Below, piece by piece: positions 23,796 through 32,884 of a stretch of DNA of 64,000 nucleotides. How positions within the stretch are numbered: the first letter of the stretch is position 1; each line of letters opens with the position of its first letter. The translations under genes and the position numbers were made by a program. The notes beneath the pieces are model-generated. The model did no database searches, had not been told where the DNA came from, and saw nothing but the letters and a program-made list of their open reading frames with translations. This stretch comes from Viridilinea sp964592425 (GTDB taxonomy: Bacteria > Chloroflexota > Chloroflexia > Chloroflexales > Chloroflexaceae). The stretch covers positions 1 to 64,000 of the forward strand of contig CAZQCG010000022.1 in assembly GCA_964592425.1 (NCBI GenBank). Reading direction: 5' to 3'.

Positions 23796-24998
23796 TCAGG
23801 GTGTGAAGGGGTTGGGCTCAGGAATCTCGGCCTCGATCAGGTCGCCACTGGTCGGGTCAACCCCAGTCGTCAGGCTACCATCGGCGAGGGCGGCCAGGAT
23901 CTCGTCGAGCTTGGCCTGCATCGCTGGCGTAATCGACGCTTCAGCCATGTGGAAGGGGGCCAGACCCACACCGTCACCGGCTGCATCGAAGACAAGCACG
24001 CCATTCCCCTTGAAGGTGCCGTCGAGCACGGCCTTGATCGTGCTGTAGACGGCCACGTCAACCCGCTTGATCGCGCTGGAGAGGATCTTGTCGGCACCGG
24101 GGGCGCTGCCACCGGCAAAGGTGGTGCCGAACTCGTCCTGGTCGACCCCGATCACATAGGCGCCCTTGGCCGCCGCAGCAGCGATCGCGCCCGAGCCAGT
24201 CGGGCCGCCGGCCCCGAAGATTACGTCAGCACCGTCACCAACCATCTGCTCGGCAGTCGAGGCTCCCAGGGCCGGGTCGATAAAGGTCGGCAGGTAGACG
24301 CCCAGCAGGCCGATGTCGGGGCGCACATACTTGGCACCATTATCGAAGCCAAACTTGAACTTCTTGACCGGGGGGATCTCCTGCCCGGCCACGATGCCAA
24401 TCGTGCCGCTCTCGCTCACCATCGCTGCCAGGGCCCCGGCCAGGAAGCCAGCCTGGTCTTCGCGGAAGTTCAGGCCAACCAGGTTATCGGTGACTGCGCC
24501 GGGCTCGTAGCCCTGGTCGACGCCGATGAAGATGATGTCGGGGTTGGCCGCTGCGGCTGCTTTGGTCGCATCAGCGATCAGGAAGCCGACGGTGACGATC
24601 ACATCGAACCCTTCATCAACGAAGGTCTGGATGTTGGCCGCATAGTCAGCCTGGGCCGTCGTCTCAATATACTTGTACTCGAGACCAAACTCCTGGGCGG
24701 CACGCTCGGCACCCTTGTGAGCAAACTCGTTGAACGTGCCATCATTGACCTTGCCCAGGTCAGTCACCAGGGCGATACGCAGTTTGGGGGTGTCTGTAGT
24801 GGCTTCAGGCGTGGCCGTCGCCTCAGGGGCTGTCGTCGCTTCAGGGGCGGCGGTTGGCGCGACCGTTGGTTCGGGGGCCGCCGTTGCTTCGGGGGCGGCG
24901 GTGGGCTGGGCTGGCGTGGTAGACTGCCCGCCACAGGCGGCCAGGGTCGGGATGAGTAGTAGCATGACTGCTAGCAGGGCGATCAACGATTTACGCAT
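23796..24998 (-). CDS. BMP-family ABC transporter substrate-binding lipoprotein
   Basis: Extracytoplasmic binding protein of 400 residues, of the basic membrane protein (BMP/Med/PnrA) family that binds purine nucleosides. The signal peptide (RKSLIALLAVMLLLIPTLAACGG) ends in the lipobox LAAC (Cys21). A 50-residue Thr/Pro/Ala/Glu linker follows, then LRIALVTDLGKVNDGTFNEFAHKGAERAAQEFGLEYKYIET, FIGVDQGY, NLVGLNFREDQAGFLAGALAAM and GADVIFGAGGPTG. The start ATG has AAGGAG upstream. No permease or ATPase gene is adjacent, so it must share a transporter encoded elsewhere or act as a receptor. Nucleoside binding is a family inference. Confidence 0.92.
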   Translation of the reverse strand: MRKSLIALLAVMLLLIPTLAACGGQSTTPAQPTAAPEATAAPEPTVAPTAAPEATTAPEATATPEATTDTPKLRIALVTDLGKVNDGTFNEFAHKGAERAAQEFGLEYKYIETTAQADYAANIQTFVDEGFDVIVTVGFLIADATKAAAAANPDIIFIGVDQGYEPGAVTDNLVGLNFREDQAGFLAGALAAMVSESGTIGIVAGQEIPPVKKFKFGFDNGAKYVRPDIGLLGVYLPTFIDPALGASTAEQMVGDGADVIFGAGGPTGSGAIAAAAAKGAYVIGVDQDEFGTTFAGGSAPGADKILSSAIKRVDVAVYSTIKAVLDGTFKGNGVLVFDAAGDGVGLAPFHMAEASITPAMQAKLDEILAALADGSLTTGVDPTSGDLIEAEIPEPNPFTP

Positions 24999-25193
24999 GG
25001 GTTGTTCTGCTCCTTTGAGTCTGTTGCCGATGATCAATACAAAAGAAAGGTATTAAAGAAGACCCTCCTTTCATTGTCGAGATTGCGCAGAGCCGGGCGG
25101 CATCTGTAAGCCGAGGCGATTATAGCACATCCTGTCGCCCTGGCCCGCCCCCGCCGCATTGACGCAGGCAAGCGACTGTGCCATCATGATCCT

Positions 25194-26495
25194 ATGCTCA
25201 GACCACTCTTCGTCCTGATTCTGGCCGGGGCCAGCTTCCTGGCGGCTCAGGGTACGGGCCTCCGGCTCTTCTTCCACCTTAGCTACCTGCTGCTGGGCCT
25301 GCTGCTACTTGCCCTTGTCTGGGCCTGGCTCAACCTGCGTGGCCTCGAGTTTCGCCGGGAGACTCTGACCCAGCGGGCGACGGTGGGGGAGTTTGCTCGC
25401 GAGCGCATCCATATGCGTAACCGCTGGCTGCTGCCCAAGCTCTGGATCGAGCTGCGTGACGAGTCGGAGCTGCCCGCCCATGGGGCCGGTTTTGTCGCTT
25501 CCCTGGCTGGGCGTGCAAGTGAACGCTGGACGACCCGCACCCTTTGTACGCGCCGCGGGCGCTTCCGGCTGGGTCCGGCAACCCTCTTCAGCGGTGATCC
25601 CTTCGGGATTGTGCGGCTACGGCGCAAGCTAGCTGGCTCTAACGAGATCCTGGTCTATCCGCAGACGGTTGATCTGCCGGAGTTCGTGCTGCCCGGTGCC
25701 GAGTTGCCCGGCGGCCAGACGACCCGCGCACGCAGCTTCAGCCTTTCGCCCAACGTGGCCACGGTGCGAGAGTACGCCCCCGGCGACAGTATGAACCGCA
25801 TCCACTGGCGCTCGACCGCCCGTACCGGGCGGTTGATGGTCAAAGAATTCGAGCTTGACCCGAGTGCCGATGTCTACCTGGTGCTTGACATGCACGAGCG
25901 GGCTGTGGTTAGCCTGCCAACTGCTCTGAACGAAGGCGACCATGCGCGTGATGAGCGCGCCGAGGGGCCCTGGTGGAGTCGCAAGCCCGCGCGGCCTGTG
26001 CTGCCCCCGCTCCCCCTCAGCAGCACCGAGGAGTATGCCGTGGTAGTGGCGGCCTCCCTGGCCCGCACGCTGCTGGCCCAGAACCGCATCGTCGGCCTGA
26101 TCGCCTGGGGCCAGCACCGCGAATTGATCCCCGCCGAACGTGAGGCGCGCCAGCTCTTTAAGATCCTTGAAGCCCTGGCGGTGCTGCGTGCGCATAGTGC
26201 CCATTCCCTGGCCGAAGTACTGCTGGCCGAGAGTGCGCGCTTCGGGCGCAACTGTGCCCTGCTGATCGTCACCTCGTCCCTGGACGAGCGCTGGATCGCC
26301 GCCCTGCAACAACAGCTCTACCGGGGCGTGCGGGCCTCGGTTATCTTTGTCGATCCACAGAGCTTCGGCGGCTGGCGTGATCCGCAGGCCCTACTCGACC
26401 GTCTGGTCGGGCTGCGGGTGCCTACCTACCACCTGCGGCGGGGCCAGCCCCTTGCTGAGGGCATGCGCGCGCCCCTCAGGCATGGGTTAGGCTGA
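25194..26495 (+). CDS. DUF58 membrane protein
   Basis: A 433-residue protein with two N-terminal membrane helices (LFVLILAGASFLAAQ and LSYLLLGLLLLALVWAWL, about 5-45), followed by a beta-sandwich. The DUF58 signature is SPNVATVREYAPGDSMNRIHWRSTARTGRLMVKEFE (about 185-220). The rest is a von Willebrand A-like fold (VYLVLDMHE with later strands). DUF58 proteins usually pair with a MoxR AAA+ ATPase and act in surface or complex maturation; no MoxR gene is adjacent. It has its own divergent promoter region opposite the BMP gene. Confidence 0.88.
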   Translation: MLRPLFVLILAGASFLAAQGTGLRLFFHLSYLLLGLLLLALVWAWLNLRGLEFRRETLTQRATVGEFARERIHMRNRWLLPKLWIELRDESELPAHGAGFVASLAGRASERWTTRTLCTRRGRFRLGPATLFSGDPFGIVRLRRKLAGSNEILVYPQTVDLPEFVLPGAELPGGQTTRARSFSLSPNVATVREYAPGDSMNRIHWRSTARTGRLMVKEFELDPSADVYLVLDMHERAVVSLPTALNEGDHARDERAEGPWWSRKPARPVLPPLPLSSTEEYAVVVAASLARTLLAQNRIVGLIAWGQHRELIPAEREARQLFKILEALAVLRAHSAHSLAEVLLAESARFGRNCALLIVTSSLDERWIAALQQQLYRGVRASVIFVDPQSFGGWRDPQALLDRLVGLRVPTYHLRRGQPLAEGMRAPLRHGLG

Positions 26496-26521
26496 GCTGG
26501 GGCGATGTGGAGGGGTGCCTC

Positions 26522-26550
26522 TTGTGGGTGCCTATGAGAAGCTATATACT
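26522..26550 (+). promoter_or_regulatory. Likely promoter of the clpP-like gene
   Basis: TTGTGG at 26522-26527 and TATACT at 26545-26550 are separated by 17 bases, a good sigma-70-type match. The start codon follows at 26589, leaving a leader of about 30 bases. Confidence 0.5.
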
Positions 26551-26588
26551 GGACATGGTTGACCGTGTCGCATGAATGAGGTTCAGGT

Positions 26589-27200
26589 ATGCATTCCGTG
26601 CCACAGCTTTCTATGCCGGTTCCGACGATCATTGAACGTACCGCTCGTGGTGAGCGCGCCTGGGATATCTTCTCGCGCATGCTCAGAGAGCGTGTGATTA
26701 TGATCAGTACGCCGATTGATGATGACCTGGCCTCGCTGGTGGTTGCCCAGCTGTTGGTGCTCCAGCACGACGACCCTGACCGGGACATCTGGCTCTACCT
26801 GAACAGCCCCGGCGGTGTCATTCGCGCTGGCCTGGCAATCTACGATACGATGCAAATCGTAACCCCTGACGTCTGTACCGTCTGTGTGGGCCGCTCTGCA
26901 AGCATGGCTACCGTGCTGCTGGCTGGCGGGGCCAAGGGCAAACGCTTCGCCCTGCCCCACGCTACCATTCACTCGCACCCGGCTGGCGGCGGTGCTGAAG
27001 GCTACGCCCCCGATGTCGAAATCCAGGTGCGCGAGATGCTGCGTCTGCAGCGGCTCATCCGTGAACTGATGGCTAAAGATACCGGCCAGCCCCTTGAGCG
27101 TATTGAACAGGACTTTAGCCGCGATGCCTACCTGACGCCCGAACAGGCGATTGCCTATGGCCTGATTGATAGCGTGCTCGAGGCACCAGGCAAACGCTGA
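26589..27200 (+). CDS. clpP: ATP-dependent Clp protease proteolytic subunit
   Basis: Serine peptidase of 203 residues that forms the ClpP chamber fed by ClpX, ClpA or ClpC. Present are the fold segment WLYLNSPGGVIRAGLAIYDTMQ, the catalytic serine in CVGRSASMATVLLAGGAKGKR, the catalytic histidine in ATIHSHPAG, and the downstream aspartate (SRDAYLTPEQAIAYGLID). The N-terminal ERTARGERAWDIFSRMLRERVI axial-loop region is intact. The first 10 residues are not typical. No clpX or tig is adjacent, so it is one of possibly several paralogues; the host may have more than one ClpP. Confidence 0.94.
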   Translation: MHSVPQLSMPVPTIIERTARGERAWDIFSRMLRERVIMISTPIDDDLASLVVAQLLVLQHDDPDRDIWLYLNSPGGVIRAGLAIYDTMQIVTPDVCTVCVGRSASMATVLLAGGAKGKRFALPHATIHSHPAGGGAEGYAPDVEIQVREMLRLQRLIRELMAKDTGQPLERIEQDFSRDAYLTPEQAIAYGLIDSVLEAPGKR

Positions 27201-27252
27201 TCGTTAGGAAGAACGGTGCTTCTTCCCGCTACGATCACCGCAGAGAGACGTC

Positions 27253-27288
27253 GTAGGGCCGCAGCAGCTAACGCTGCTACGGCCCTAC
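27253..27288. repeat. GTAGGGCCGCAGCAG hairpin
   Basis: Arms GTAGGGCCG...CAGCAG and CTGCTA-CGGCCCTAC pair around a short loop, giving a stem of 14-15 bp with one bulge. It lies between clpP and the RND gene and may end clpP transcription. It belongs with the similar hairpins at 35927-35964 and 50709-50763. Confidence 0.55.
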
Positions 27289-27317
27289 TTGCGCGTTCAA
27301 AGATTTTACTGTAGAGT
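27289..27317 (+). promoter_or_regulatory. Possible promoter of the RND operon
   Basis: TTGCGC (27289-27294) and TAGAGT (27312-27317) with 17 bases between. The match is moderate. It starts one base after the GTAGGG hairpin and 50 bases before the RND start codon. Confidence 0.35.
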
Positions 27318-27367
27318 AAAGACAAATAACGTGCAACCACTGTGCATGCCGCGCCTGAGGAGGACGC

Positions 27368-30300
27368 ATGGCAACACCCCGGCGCCCCAACGAGAAACTC
27401 AACGGTCTCGCCATTGCGGATGTCTCGATCCGCCAGCCCGTCTTTATCACCATGGTGATGCTGGCGGTGATCACCTTCGGTCTGCTCGCCTTTCGCACTA
27501 CCCCGGTCAACCTGCTGCCCGATATTGACGTCCCGGTCATGTCGGTAGCGATTGCCTACCCCGGTGCTGGCCCTGAAAGTGTCGCCGACCAGGTCGTCCG
27601 CCCGATTGAGGATGCGGTCAATACGATTGCTGGCCTTAAAGACCTGAATGCCACGGCCAGCGAGGGTCTGGCCGTGCTGGTATTGCAGTTCGAGGCGGGA
27701 ACCGACATTAACCGCGCCGACCAGGATGTGCGCGAAAAGGTGAATGCGGTACTACCTGCGCTGCCGCGTGATGTGCGCCAGCCGATCTACCAGCGCTTCG
27801 ACCCGAACCAGAACCCGATCATGTCGATCGCGGTAGCTGGTACTAGCGGCCAGTCGCCGCTTGAGCTGCGACGCATCCTTGATGACGAGATCGTGCCCCT
27901 GCTCCAGCGCGCCGAGGGCGTCGGCAATGTCGATGTCAGTGGTGGCCAGACCCGTCAGATCAATGTGCTGATGGATCTGAAGAAGCTGCAGGCCTATGGC
28001 ATTCTGCCCGTCCAGATCAGTCAGTCGCTTCGCCAGGCCAATGCCAACCTGGGGCTGGGCAGTATCACCCAGGATGCGACCGATATTAGTCTGCGCGCCC
28101 CCTCGCTGCTGCAGAGCCCCGAAGACATTGCGCGCATCCAGATCACCGGGACACCCTACCGCGTCGGTGATGTAGCGGTGGTTGAGGATGGCGTGGCTGA
28201 AGATACCAGCTACTCGCGCCTCGACGGTAGTGACGCGATCATTCTGGCGGTGCGTAAACAGTCGGGCACCAATACCGTCGCAGTGGCCGACAATGTGCGC
28301 GAAGCCCTGGACGAGATCTTCGCCACCCGCCCCGATCTCACCTATACCATCCCCCGCGATGACTCGCTCGATGTGCGCAGCTCGGTGATCTCGTCGATCG
28401 AAGAGTTGATCTTCGCCTCGATCGCCGCCTTCCTGGTGGTCTGGTTCTTCTTCCGTAACCTGCGCAGCACGCTGATCACAATGTCCGGCCTGCCGGTCAT
28501 TTTGATCGGCACCTTCATCTTTATGCCCATCTTCGGGCTGACGATCAACCTGATCACCCTGCTGGCCCTCTCGCTCTGTGTGGGTCTGGTGATCGACGAT
28601 GCGATCGTTGTGCGCGAAAATATCTTCCGCCATGTCGAGCGTGGCGAGAACGCCCGTGTGGCTGCCTCCAAGGGCACCTGGGAGGTGGGCCTCTCGGTGT
28701 TGGCGATGACCCTGACGATTGTGGCCGTCTTTGTGCCAGTGACCTTTGCCGAGGGCACGGCCGGAATTGTCTTCAAATCCTTCGGGATTGTGATCGCCGT
28801 GGCCATCCTGCTCTCTCTGGTTGAGGCCTTCACCCTGGCCCCGATGCTCTCGGCCAATGTCTTTCCCAATGTCAAGCTCAAGCCGCATGCCGAGAAAGGG
28901 TCGCACCATGACGCCCTGCCTACGCTTGCGCTTGACCATGTCGAGGGTGAGCATATTGACCGTGACGCTAGCCTGGTTCACGAGGCGCACGAGGATCCTG
29001 GGCGCATGGGCCTGGCCTACGGCGAGATGCTTGCCTGGACACTTAAATCAACCGGTCATCGCCTGTTCGTCGTCGCTATCGCCATCGGTGTGCTGTTGCT
29101 GAGTATGGTCGTCGCCAGTGGGCTCAAGTTCTCCTTCTTCCCCGAGCAGGATACTCATGAGTTCCTGCTGGGCTTTGAGGCCCCGCCCGGGACGACCCTT
29201 GCTGAGACTGATCGCCTGGCCCGGCAGGCCGAGCAGGTGCTCCTGACTGACTCGGCGATCGAGACGGTCATCGCGACGATTGGCTTTACCGGCAACGCTG
29301 AGCGCAGCCAGTTTTTCGTCAAGCTGGTCGGGCGTACGCCAACCGTGGCGACCCAGGAGCGTCTGCGTGAGCAACTCCAGTTCTTGCCGCGGCTCTCCTT
29401 TGCCTTGCCCAGCTTCCAGCCCACCAGCACTGGCGTCGCCGGGCGCGAGCTTGTCGTGAGTCTGCAGACCACCCGCCCGATCAGTGAGCTTGATCCGGTG
29501 GTACAGGCGGTGCAGGCTGAGATGCAGCAGATCGAGGGCCTGGTTGATATCGACACCAATTTTCAGACCGGGCGGCCTGAGTTGCGCTTCATCGCCGACC
29601 CTGGGCGTATCGGTGAGCTTGGTGTTACCAACGATGACATTGCCAGTTCAGTGCGGGCCTTGATCAATGGCGAGCGAGCCACCGTACTGCGCCAGAATGG
29701 TGTCGATACCGATGTGGTTGTGCGCCTGCGTGAAGAGGATCGCACCGGGGTCGAGTCGCTTGGTGCGATCAGTATTCCCGCCCGCACCGGCAGTGTGCCC
29801 CTGAGCGCCCTCGGGACGGTTGAGGTGGCCTCCGGCCCCGTGAGCATCAGCCGCTTCAACCGCCTCAACCAGGTACTCATCGGGGCCAACCTTGAGGGGC
29901 GCAACCTCGGTGAAGTGCAAGAGGATATCGAGCCACGCCTCAAGGCCCTGGGCATTCCCGACGATGTGCTGATCAGCTATGTCGGCACGCTCCAGCAGAC
30001 CAACGAGGGCTTCGAATCACTCTTCCTGGCCATGGCCCTCTCAGTGCTCTTTGTCTACATGGTGCTGGCCTCACAGTTTGGCTCGTTCAGCCAGCCCCTG
30101 GTGATTATGATGGCGATGCCCTTCAGCTTCATCGGGGCCTTCCTGGTGTTGCGTATCACCGGCCTGGATCTTGACATTACCGGCATGATCGGCCTCATCC
30201 TGCTGCTGGGCCTGGTGGTGAAGAACTCGATCCTGGTGGTTGACTTTACCAACCGCCTGCGCGATCTCGGTCTGCATAAACACGATGCCCTGCGCCTGGC

Positions 30301-30649
30301 CGGGGCCATCCGTCTGCGGCCAATCCTCATGACCTCGATCGCGCTGATTGCCGGGGCCTTACCCACCGCCATCGGCCTCCACGTCTTTGGCAGCGGGGAG
30401 GGCAGCGAGTTCCGCAAGGGCCTGGCCTGGGTGATCGTTGGCGGCATGATCACCTCGACCCTGCTGACTCTGCTGGTTGTGCCGACGGTCTACAGCCTGG
30501 TCGACTCGCTCACCACGCGCATGACGGGTTGGTTTCGCCGTCGTATGCCGACCTCCTTCGACTCACCTGCCGCCCCGCCGCCGGTGGCTCCACCACCGCC
30601 GATGGCCCCGCCGCCGCTGCCGACGCCCGCAGAGCCAAGTGCTGATTGA
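27368..30649 (+). CDS. RND-family efflux transporter (AcrB/CzcA-like)
   Basis: Inner-membrane proton-driven exporter of 1093 residues with the RND layout of twelve membrane helices and two large extracytoplasmic loops. It starts VFITMVMLAVITFGLLAFRTTPVNLLPDIDVPVMSV and carries the paired aspartates of TM4 in VGLVIDDAIVVREN (about 405-418). The second half has VYMVLASQFGSFSQPLVIMMAMPFS and LLLGLVVKNSILVVDFTNR. A His/Asp/Glu-rich insert lies in the central cytoplasmic loop (about 506-546). It ends in a Pro-rich tail. It is followed 36 bases later by its adaptor and then a TetR gene, so the three form one operon. The substrate is not evident. Confidence 0.93.
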   Translation: MATPRRPNEKLNGLAIADVSIRQPVFITMVMLAVITFGLLAFRTTPVNLLPDIDVPVMSVAIAYPGAGPESVADQVVRPIEDAVNTIAGLKDLNATASEGLAVLVLQFEAGTDINRADQDVREKVNAVLPALPRDVRQPIYQRFDPNQNPIMSIAVAGTSGQSPLELRRILDDEIVPLLQRAEGVGNVDVSGGQTRQINVLMDLKKLQAYGILPVQISQSLRQANANLGLGSITQDATDISLRAPSLLQSPEDIARIQITGTPYRVGDVAVVEDGVAEDTSYSRLDGSDAIILAVRKQSGTNTVAVADNVREALDEIFATRPDLTYTIPRDDSLDVRSSVISSIEELIFASIAAFLVVWFFFRNLRSTLITMSGLPVILIGTFIFMPIFGLTINLITLLALSLCVGLVIDDAIVVRENIFRHVERGENARVAASKGTWEVGLSVLAMTLTIVAVFVPVTFAEGTAGIVFKSFGIVIAVAILLSLVEAFTLAPMLSANVFPNVKLKPHAEKGSHHDALPTLALDHVEGEHIDRDASLVHEAHEDPGRMGLAYGEMLAWTLKSTGHRLFVVAIAIGVLLLSMVVASGLKFSFFPEQDTHEFLLGFEAPPGTTLAETDRLARQAEQVLLTDSAIETVIATIGFTGNAERSQFFVKLVGRTPTVATQERLREQLQFLPRLSFALPSFQPTSTGVAGRELVVSLQTTRPISELDPVVQAVQAEMQQIEGLVDIDTNFQTGRPELRFIADPGRIGELGVTNDDIASSVRALINGERATVLRQNGVDTDVVVRLREEDRTGVESLGAISIPARTGSVPLSALGTVEVASGPVSISRFNRLNQVLIGANLEGRNLGEVQEDIEPRLKALGIPDDVLISYVGTLQQTNEGFESLFLAMALSVLFVYMVLASQFGSFSQPLVIMMAMPFSFIGAFLVLRITGLDLDITGMIGLILLLGLVVKNSILVVDFTNRLRDLGLHKHDALRLAGAIRLRPILMTSIALIAGALPTAIGLHVFGSGEGSEFRKGLAWVIVGGMITSTLLTLLVVPTVYSLVDSLTTRMTGWFRRRMPTSFDSPAAPPPVAPPPPMAPPPLPTPAEPSAD

Positions 30650-30685
30650 ACTAGCTGCTACGTGATTTTTTGGAGGTGTGTGACC

Positions 30686-32257
30686 GTGTATCACAAATTT
30701 CTCGTCGCCATCCTGGTCGCCGCCACCCTGAGCGGGTGTGCTGCCACGGCGCAGCCGACGACCGACTCTGTGGCAACGCCGGTGCCGACGATGGTGCTGG
30801 CCGCCGACGGCGTGACGATGGCCCCGACCGACGTTGCGGCACCCGCAGCGGGTGGTGCGACTACCCCACAGATCGACCTTGGTGTCTCGGCTTCAGGTGA
30901 GGTGATCCCCCACCGCAGCGCCGAACTGAGCTTCCGTGTGCCTGGCACGGTGTCCGAGTTGCTGGTTGAAGAGGGCGATACGGTTCAGTCCGGCCAGGAA
31001 CTGGCCCGCCTCGATCTGGCTGAGCTTGAGCTTGGTCTGCGTCAGGCTGAGGCAGGCCTGGCCCAGGCCCAGGCTGGCTATGAGCGCCTGCTCGACGGGG
31101 CTACCACCGAGGAGGTTGCCGCTGCCCGTGCCCAGGTCGCCCAGGCCCAGGGTGCGCTGCGCCAGGCGCGTGGCAGCGTCACTGCTCAAGATATTGCTGC
31201 CGCCGAAGCGAACTTGCAGAGCGCCCTGGCGCGCCAGGCTGAGATTGCCGCTGGCCCCAAGCAGACCGATCTGCAACAAGTTCAGGCTGCGGTGACCCAG
31301 GCCCGCTCGAATCTCGAACTGCAGCGCACCAACCTTTCGGCAGCCAAGACTAATGCCCAGATCCAGATGGAGGTGGCGGCGAACGCCCTGCGTGACGCGC
31401 AGCAAGTCTACTCGGAGATCTACTGGCGCAACTTCGAACTGGCGCGCAAGCTCGACAATTTCAGCATGGAACTCCCCCGCGAGGCCCGTGATGCTGAGGA
31501 GCAGGCTCTACGCCAGGTCGAAAATGCCGAGGCCCGTCTGGAGCAGTCCCGCCTGGCTGCCGAGCAGGCCGCCCAGAATGAGATCGACGGCATCCGGGCA
31601 GCCGAGGCCGGTGTTTCTACCGCTGAGGCTAACTTGCAGCGCCTGCTTGATGGTGCGACCAGCGATCAGCGTGCTGCTGTTGATGCCCAGGTCGCCCAGG
31701 CCCGGGCGACCCTCGACAAGCTCCGTGGCGATCAGCGTGCCGGAGCCGTCCAGGCCGCCGAGGCTGGCGTGGCCGCTGCCCAGGCCAACCTTGGGCGGGT
31801 GACCAGCGACCCGAGTGCGGCAACCCTTGCTGGCAGCATGGCCCAGGTCGAGCAGGCCCGGGCCGCCGTCGATTCGGCCAAGCTCAACCTGGCCAAGGCC
31901 ACCCTGGTGGCCCCCTTCGATGGGATCGTCGCCAATGTCAACATTGATGTTGGTGATCTTGCCTCGGGTGGTGGCGCACTACCAGCCATCCAGATCGTTG
32001 ATACGAGCGAGTTGCGGGTCGAGGTTAATGTCAGTGACACCGACGTGGCCCGCGTGCGCGAAGGTATGCCAGCTCGCATTACGCTTGATGCCATCCCCGG
32101 CCAGAGCTTCGGGGGCACCGTGACCTACATCGCACCAACGGCGACGGCCGTCGGCAATATTCGCACCTACCTGGTGCGGGTGACCCTTGATGAGGATCGA
32201 CCCGAGGGCATGCGGGCCGGGATGAGCGCACGGGTTAACATCCTGGTCGAAGGATAA
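30686..32257 (+). CDS. RND periplasmic adaptor lipoprotein (HlyD/MFP family)
   Basis: Membrane-fusion partner of the upstream RND pump, 523 residues. The signal peptide ends in lipobox LSGC (Cys18). A biotinyl-lipoyl half (ASGEVIPHRSAELSFRVPGTVSELLVEEGDTVQSGQELARLD) is followed by a long alpha-hairpin rich in AQA/AEA heptads (about 110-390), then the second lipoyl half (ATLVAPFDGIVANVNIDVGDLASGG) and the beta-barrel domain. GTG at 30686 is chosen because GGAGG ends nine bases before it. The hairpin is about twice the usual length and includes two copies of ERLLDGATTEE/QRLLDGATSDQ, suggesting a duplicated coiled coil. Confidence 0.92.
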   Translation: MYHKFLVAILVAATLSGCAATAQPTTDSVATPVPTMVLAADGVTMAPTDVAAPAAGGATTPQIDLGVSASGEVIPHRSAELSFRVPGTVSELLVEEGDTVQSGQELARLDLAELELGLRQAEAGLAQAQAGYERLLDGATTEEVAAARAQVAQAQGALRQARGSVTAQDIAAAEANLQSALARQAEIAAGPKQTDLQQVQAAVTQARSNLELQRTNLSAAKTNAQIQMEVAANALRDAQQVYSEIYWRNFELARKLDNFSMELPREARDAEEQALRQVENAEARLEQSRLAAEQAAQNEIDGIRAAEAGVSTAEANLQRLLDGATSDQRAAVDAQVAQARATLDKLRGDQRAGAVQAAEAGVAAAQANLGRVTSDPSAATLAGSMAQVEQARAAVDSAKLNLAKATLVAPFDGIVANVNIDVGDLASGGGALPAIQIVDTSELRVEVNVSDTDVARVREGMPARITLDAIPGQSFGGTVTYIAPTATAVGNIRTYLVRVTLDEDRPEGMRAGMSARVNILVEG

Positions 32258-32264
32258 GCCAGCC

Positions 32265-32864
32265 ATGAGTCAGAACCTCCGCGAACGGCGTCGGGCTATG
32301 CTCCGCGAGGAGATCCTTGCAGCAACCCACCAGTTGATGGCCGAGCGGGGTTATGTAGCCTTGTCGATGGACGAGTTGGCAGCCAGGGTCGGCGTCTCAA
32401 AGCCGACCCTCTACAGCCAGTTTCCTACCAAGGAGGATCTGGTTGCCGCGATGGCTATCCAGCTCCTTGAGCGGGTCTTCACCCAGATCGAGCTGGAGAC
32501 GGATGTCTCGCCGCTTGAACGCCTGCTACGTTTTCTCCACGCAAGTGTACGGCTGCAACTGGACCACCGTACCAGCGCCATGCAACTCTGGATGCCCGAA
32601 ATTGTCGATCTGCTGGAACGCCATCCCCAATCGCGTGAGTTCATCTGCCGGGTTGACGAGCGGCTGGTACGAACGATCCAGGAGGCGATTGAGGCCGGGG
32701 AGATCGATCCGGACGTTGACATCGCGAGTGCCGTGCGTATCTTCAACGCGCTGAACATCTCGCCCAGCATTGGGCGTCTGCACAACGCTGGCGAGCCCGA
32801 CCCCGAGCGTATGGCCGCGACGGTTGTGGCGGTCTTCCGCCGCGGTATGGCCCCACCGGACTGA
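32265..32864 (+). CDS. TetR-family transcriptional regulator
   Basis: One-component repressor of 199 residues. The N-terminal helix-turn-helix is clear: EEILAATHQLMAERGYVALSMDELAARVGVSKPTLYSQFPTKEDLVAAM. The C-terminal ligand domain is helical and ends IFNALNISPSIGRLHNAGEPDPERMAATVVAVFRRG. It lies 8 bases after the adaptor gene, so it is probably co-transcribed with, and may control, the RND operon. Its operator and ligand are not visible. Confidence 0.93.
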   Translation: MSQNLRERRRAMLREEILAATHQLMAERGYVALSMDELAARVGVSKPTLYSQFPTKEDLVAAMAIQLLERVFTQIELETDVSPLERLLRFLHASVRLQLDHRTSAMQLWMPEIVDLLERHPQSREFICRVDERLVRTIQEAIEAGEIDPDVDIASAVRIFNALNISPSIGRLHNAGEPDPERMAATVVAVFRRGMAPPD

Positions 32865-32884
32865 ACGCGCTAACCCGGACGTCG

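Noticed and set aside
23949..24959. 336-residue plus-strand frame in the BMP gene
   Set aside because: Opposite a clear lipoprotein gene; Gly/Arg-rich composition at one end comes from the Thr/Pro/Ala linker.
25194..26495. DUF58 gene as part of a MoxR-type operon
   Set aside because: No MoxR ATPase or partner gene lies on either side.
27752..28990. 412-residue minus-strand frame in the RND gene
   Set aside because: Low-complexity His/Gln/Arg translation, opposite an intact RND gene.
30662..30685. Earlier GTG start for the RND adaptor
   Set aside because: The ribosome-binding site lies inside this stretch, and the signal peptide fits the start at 30686.
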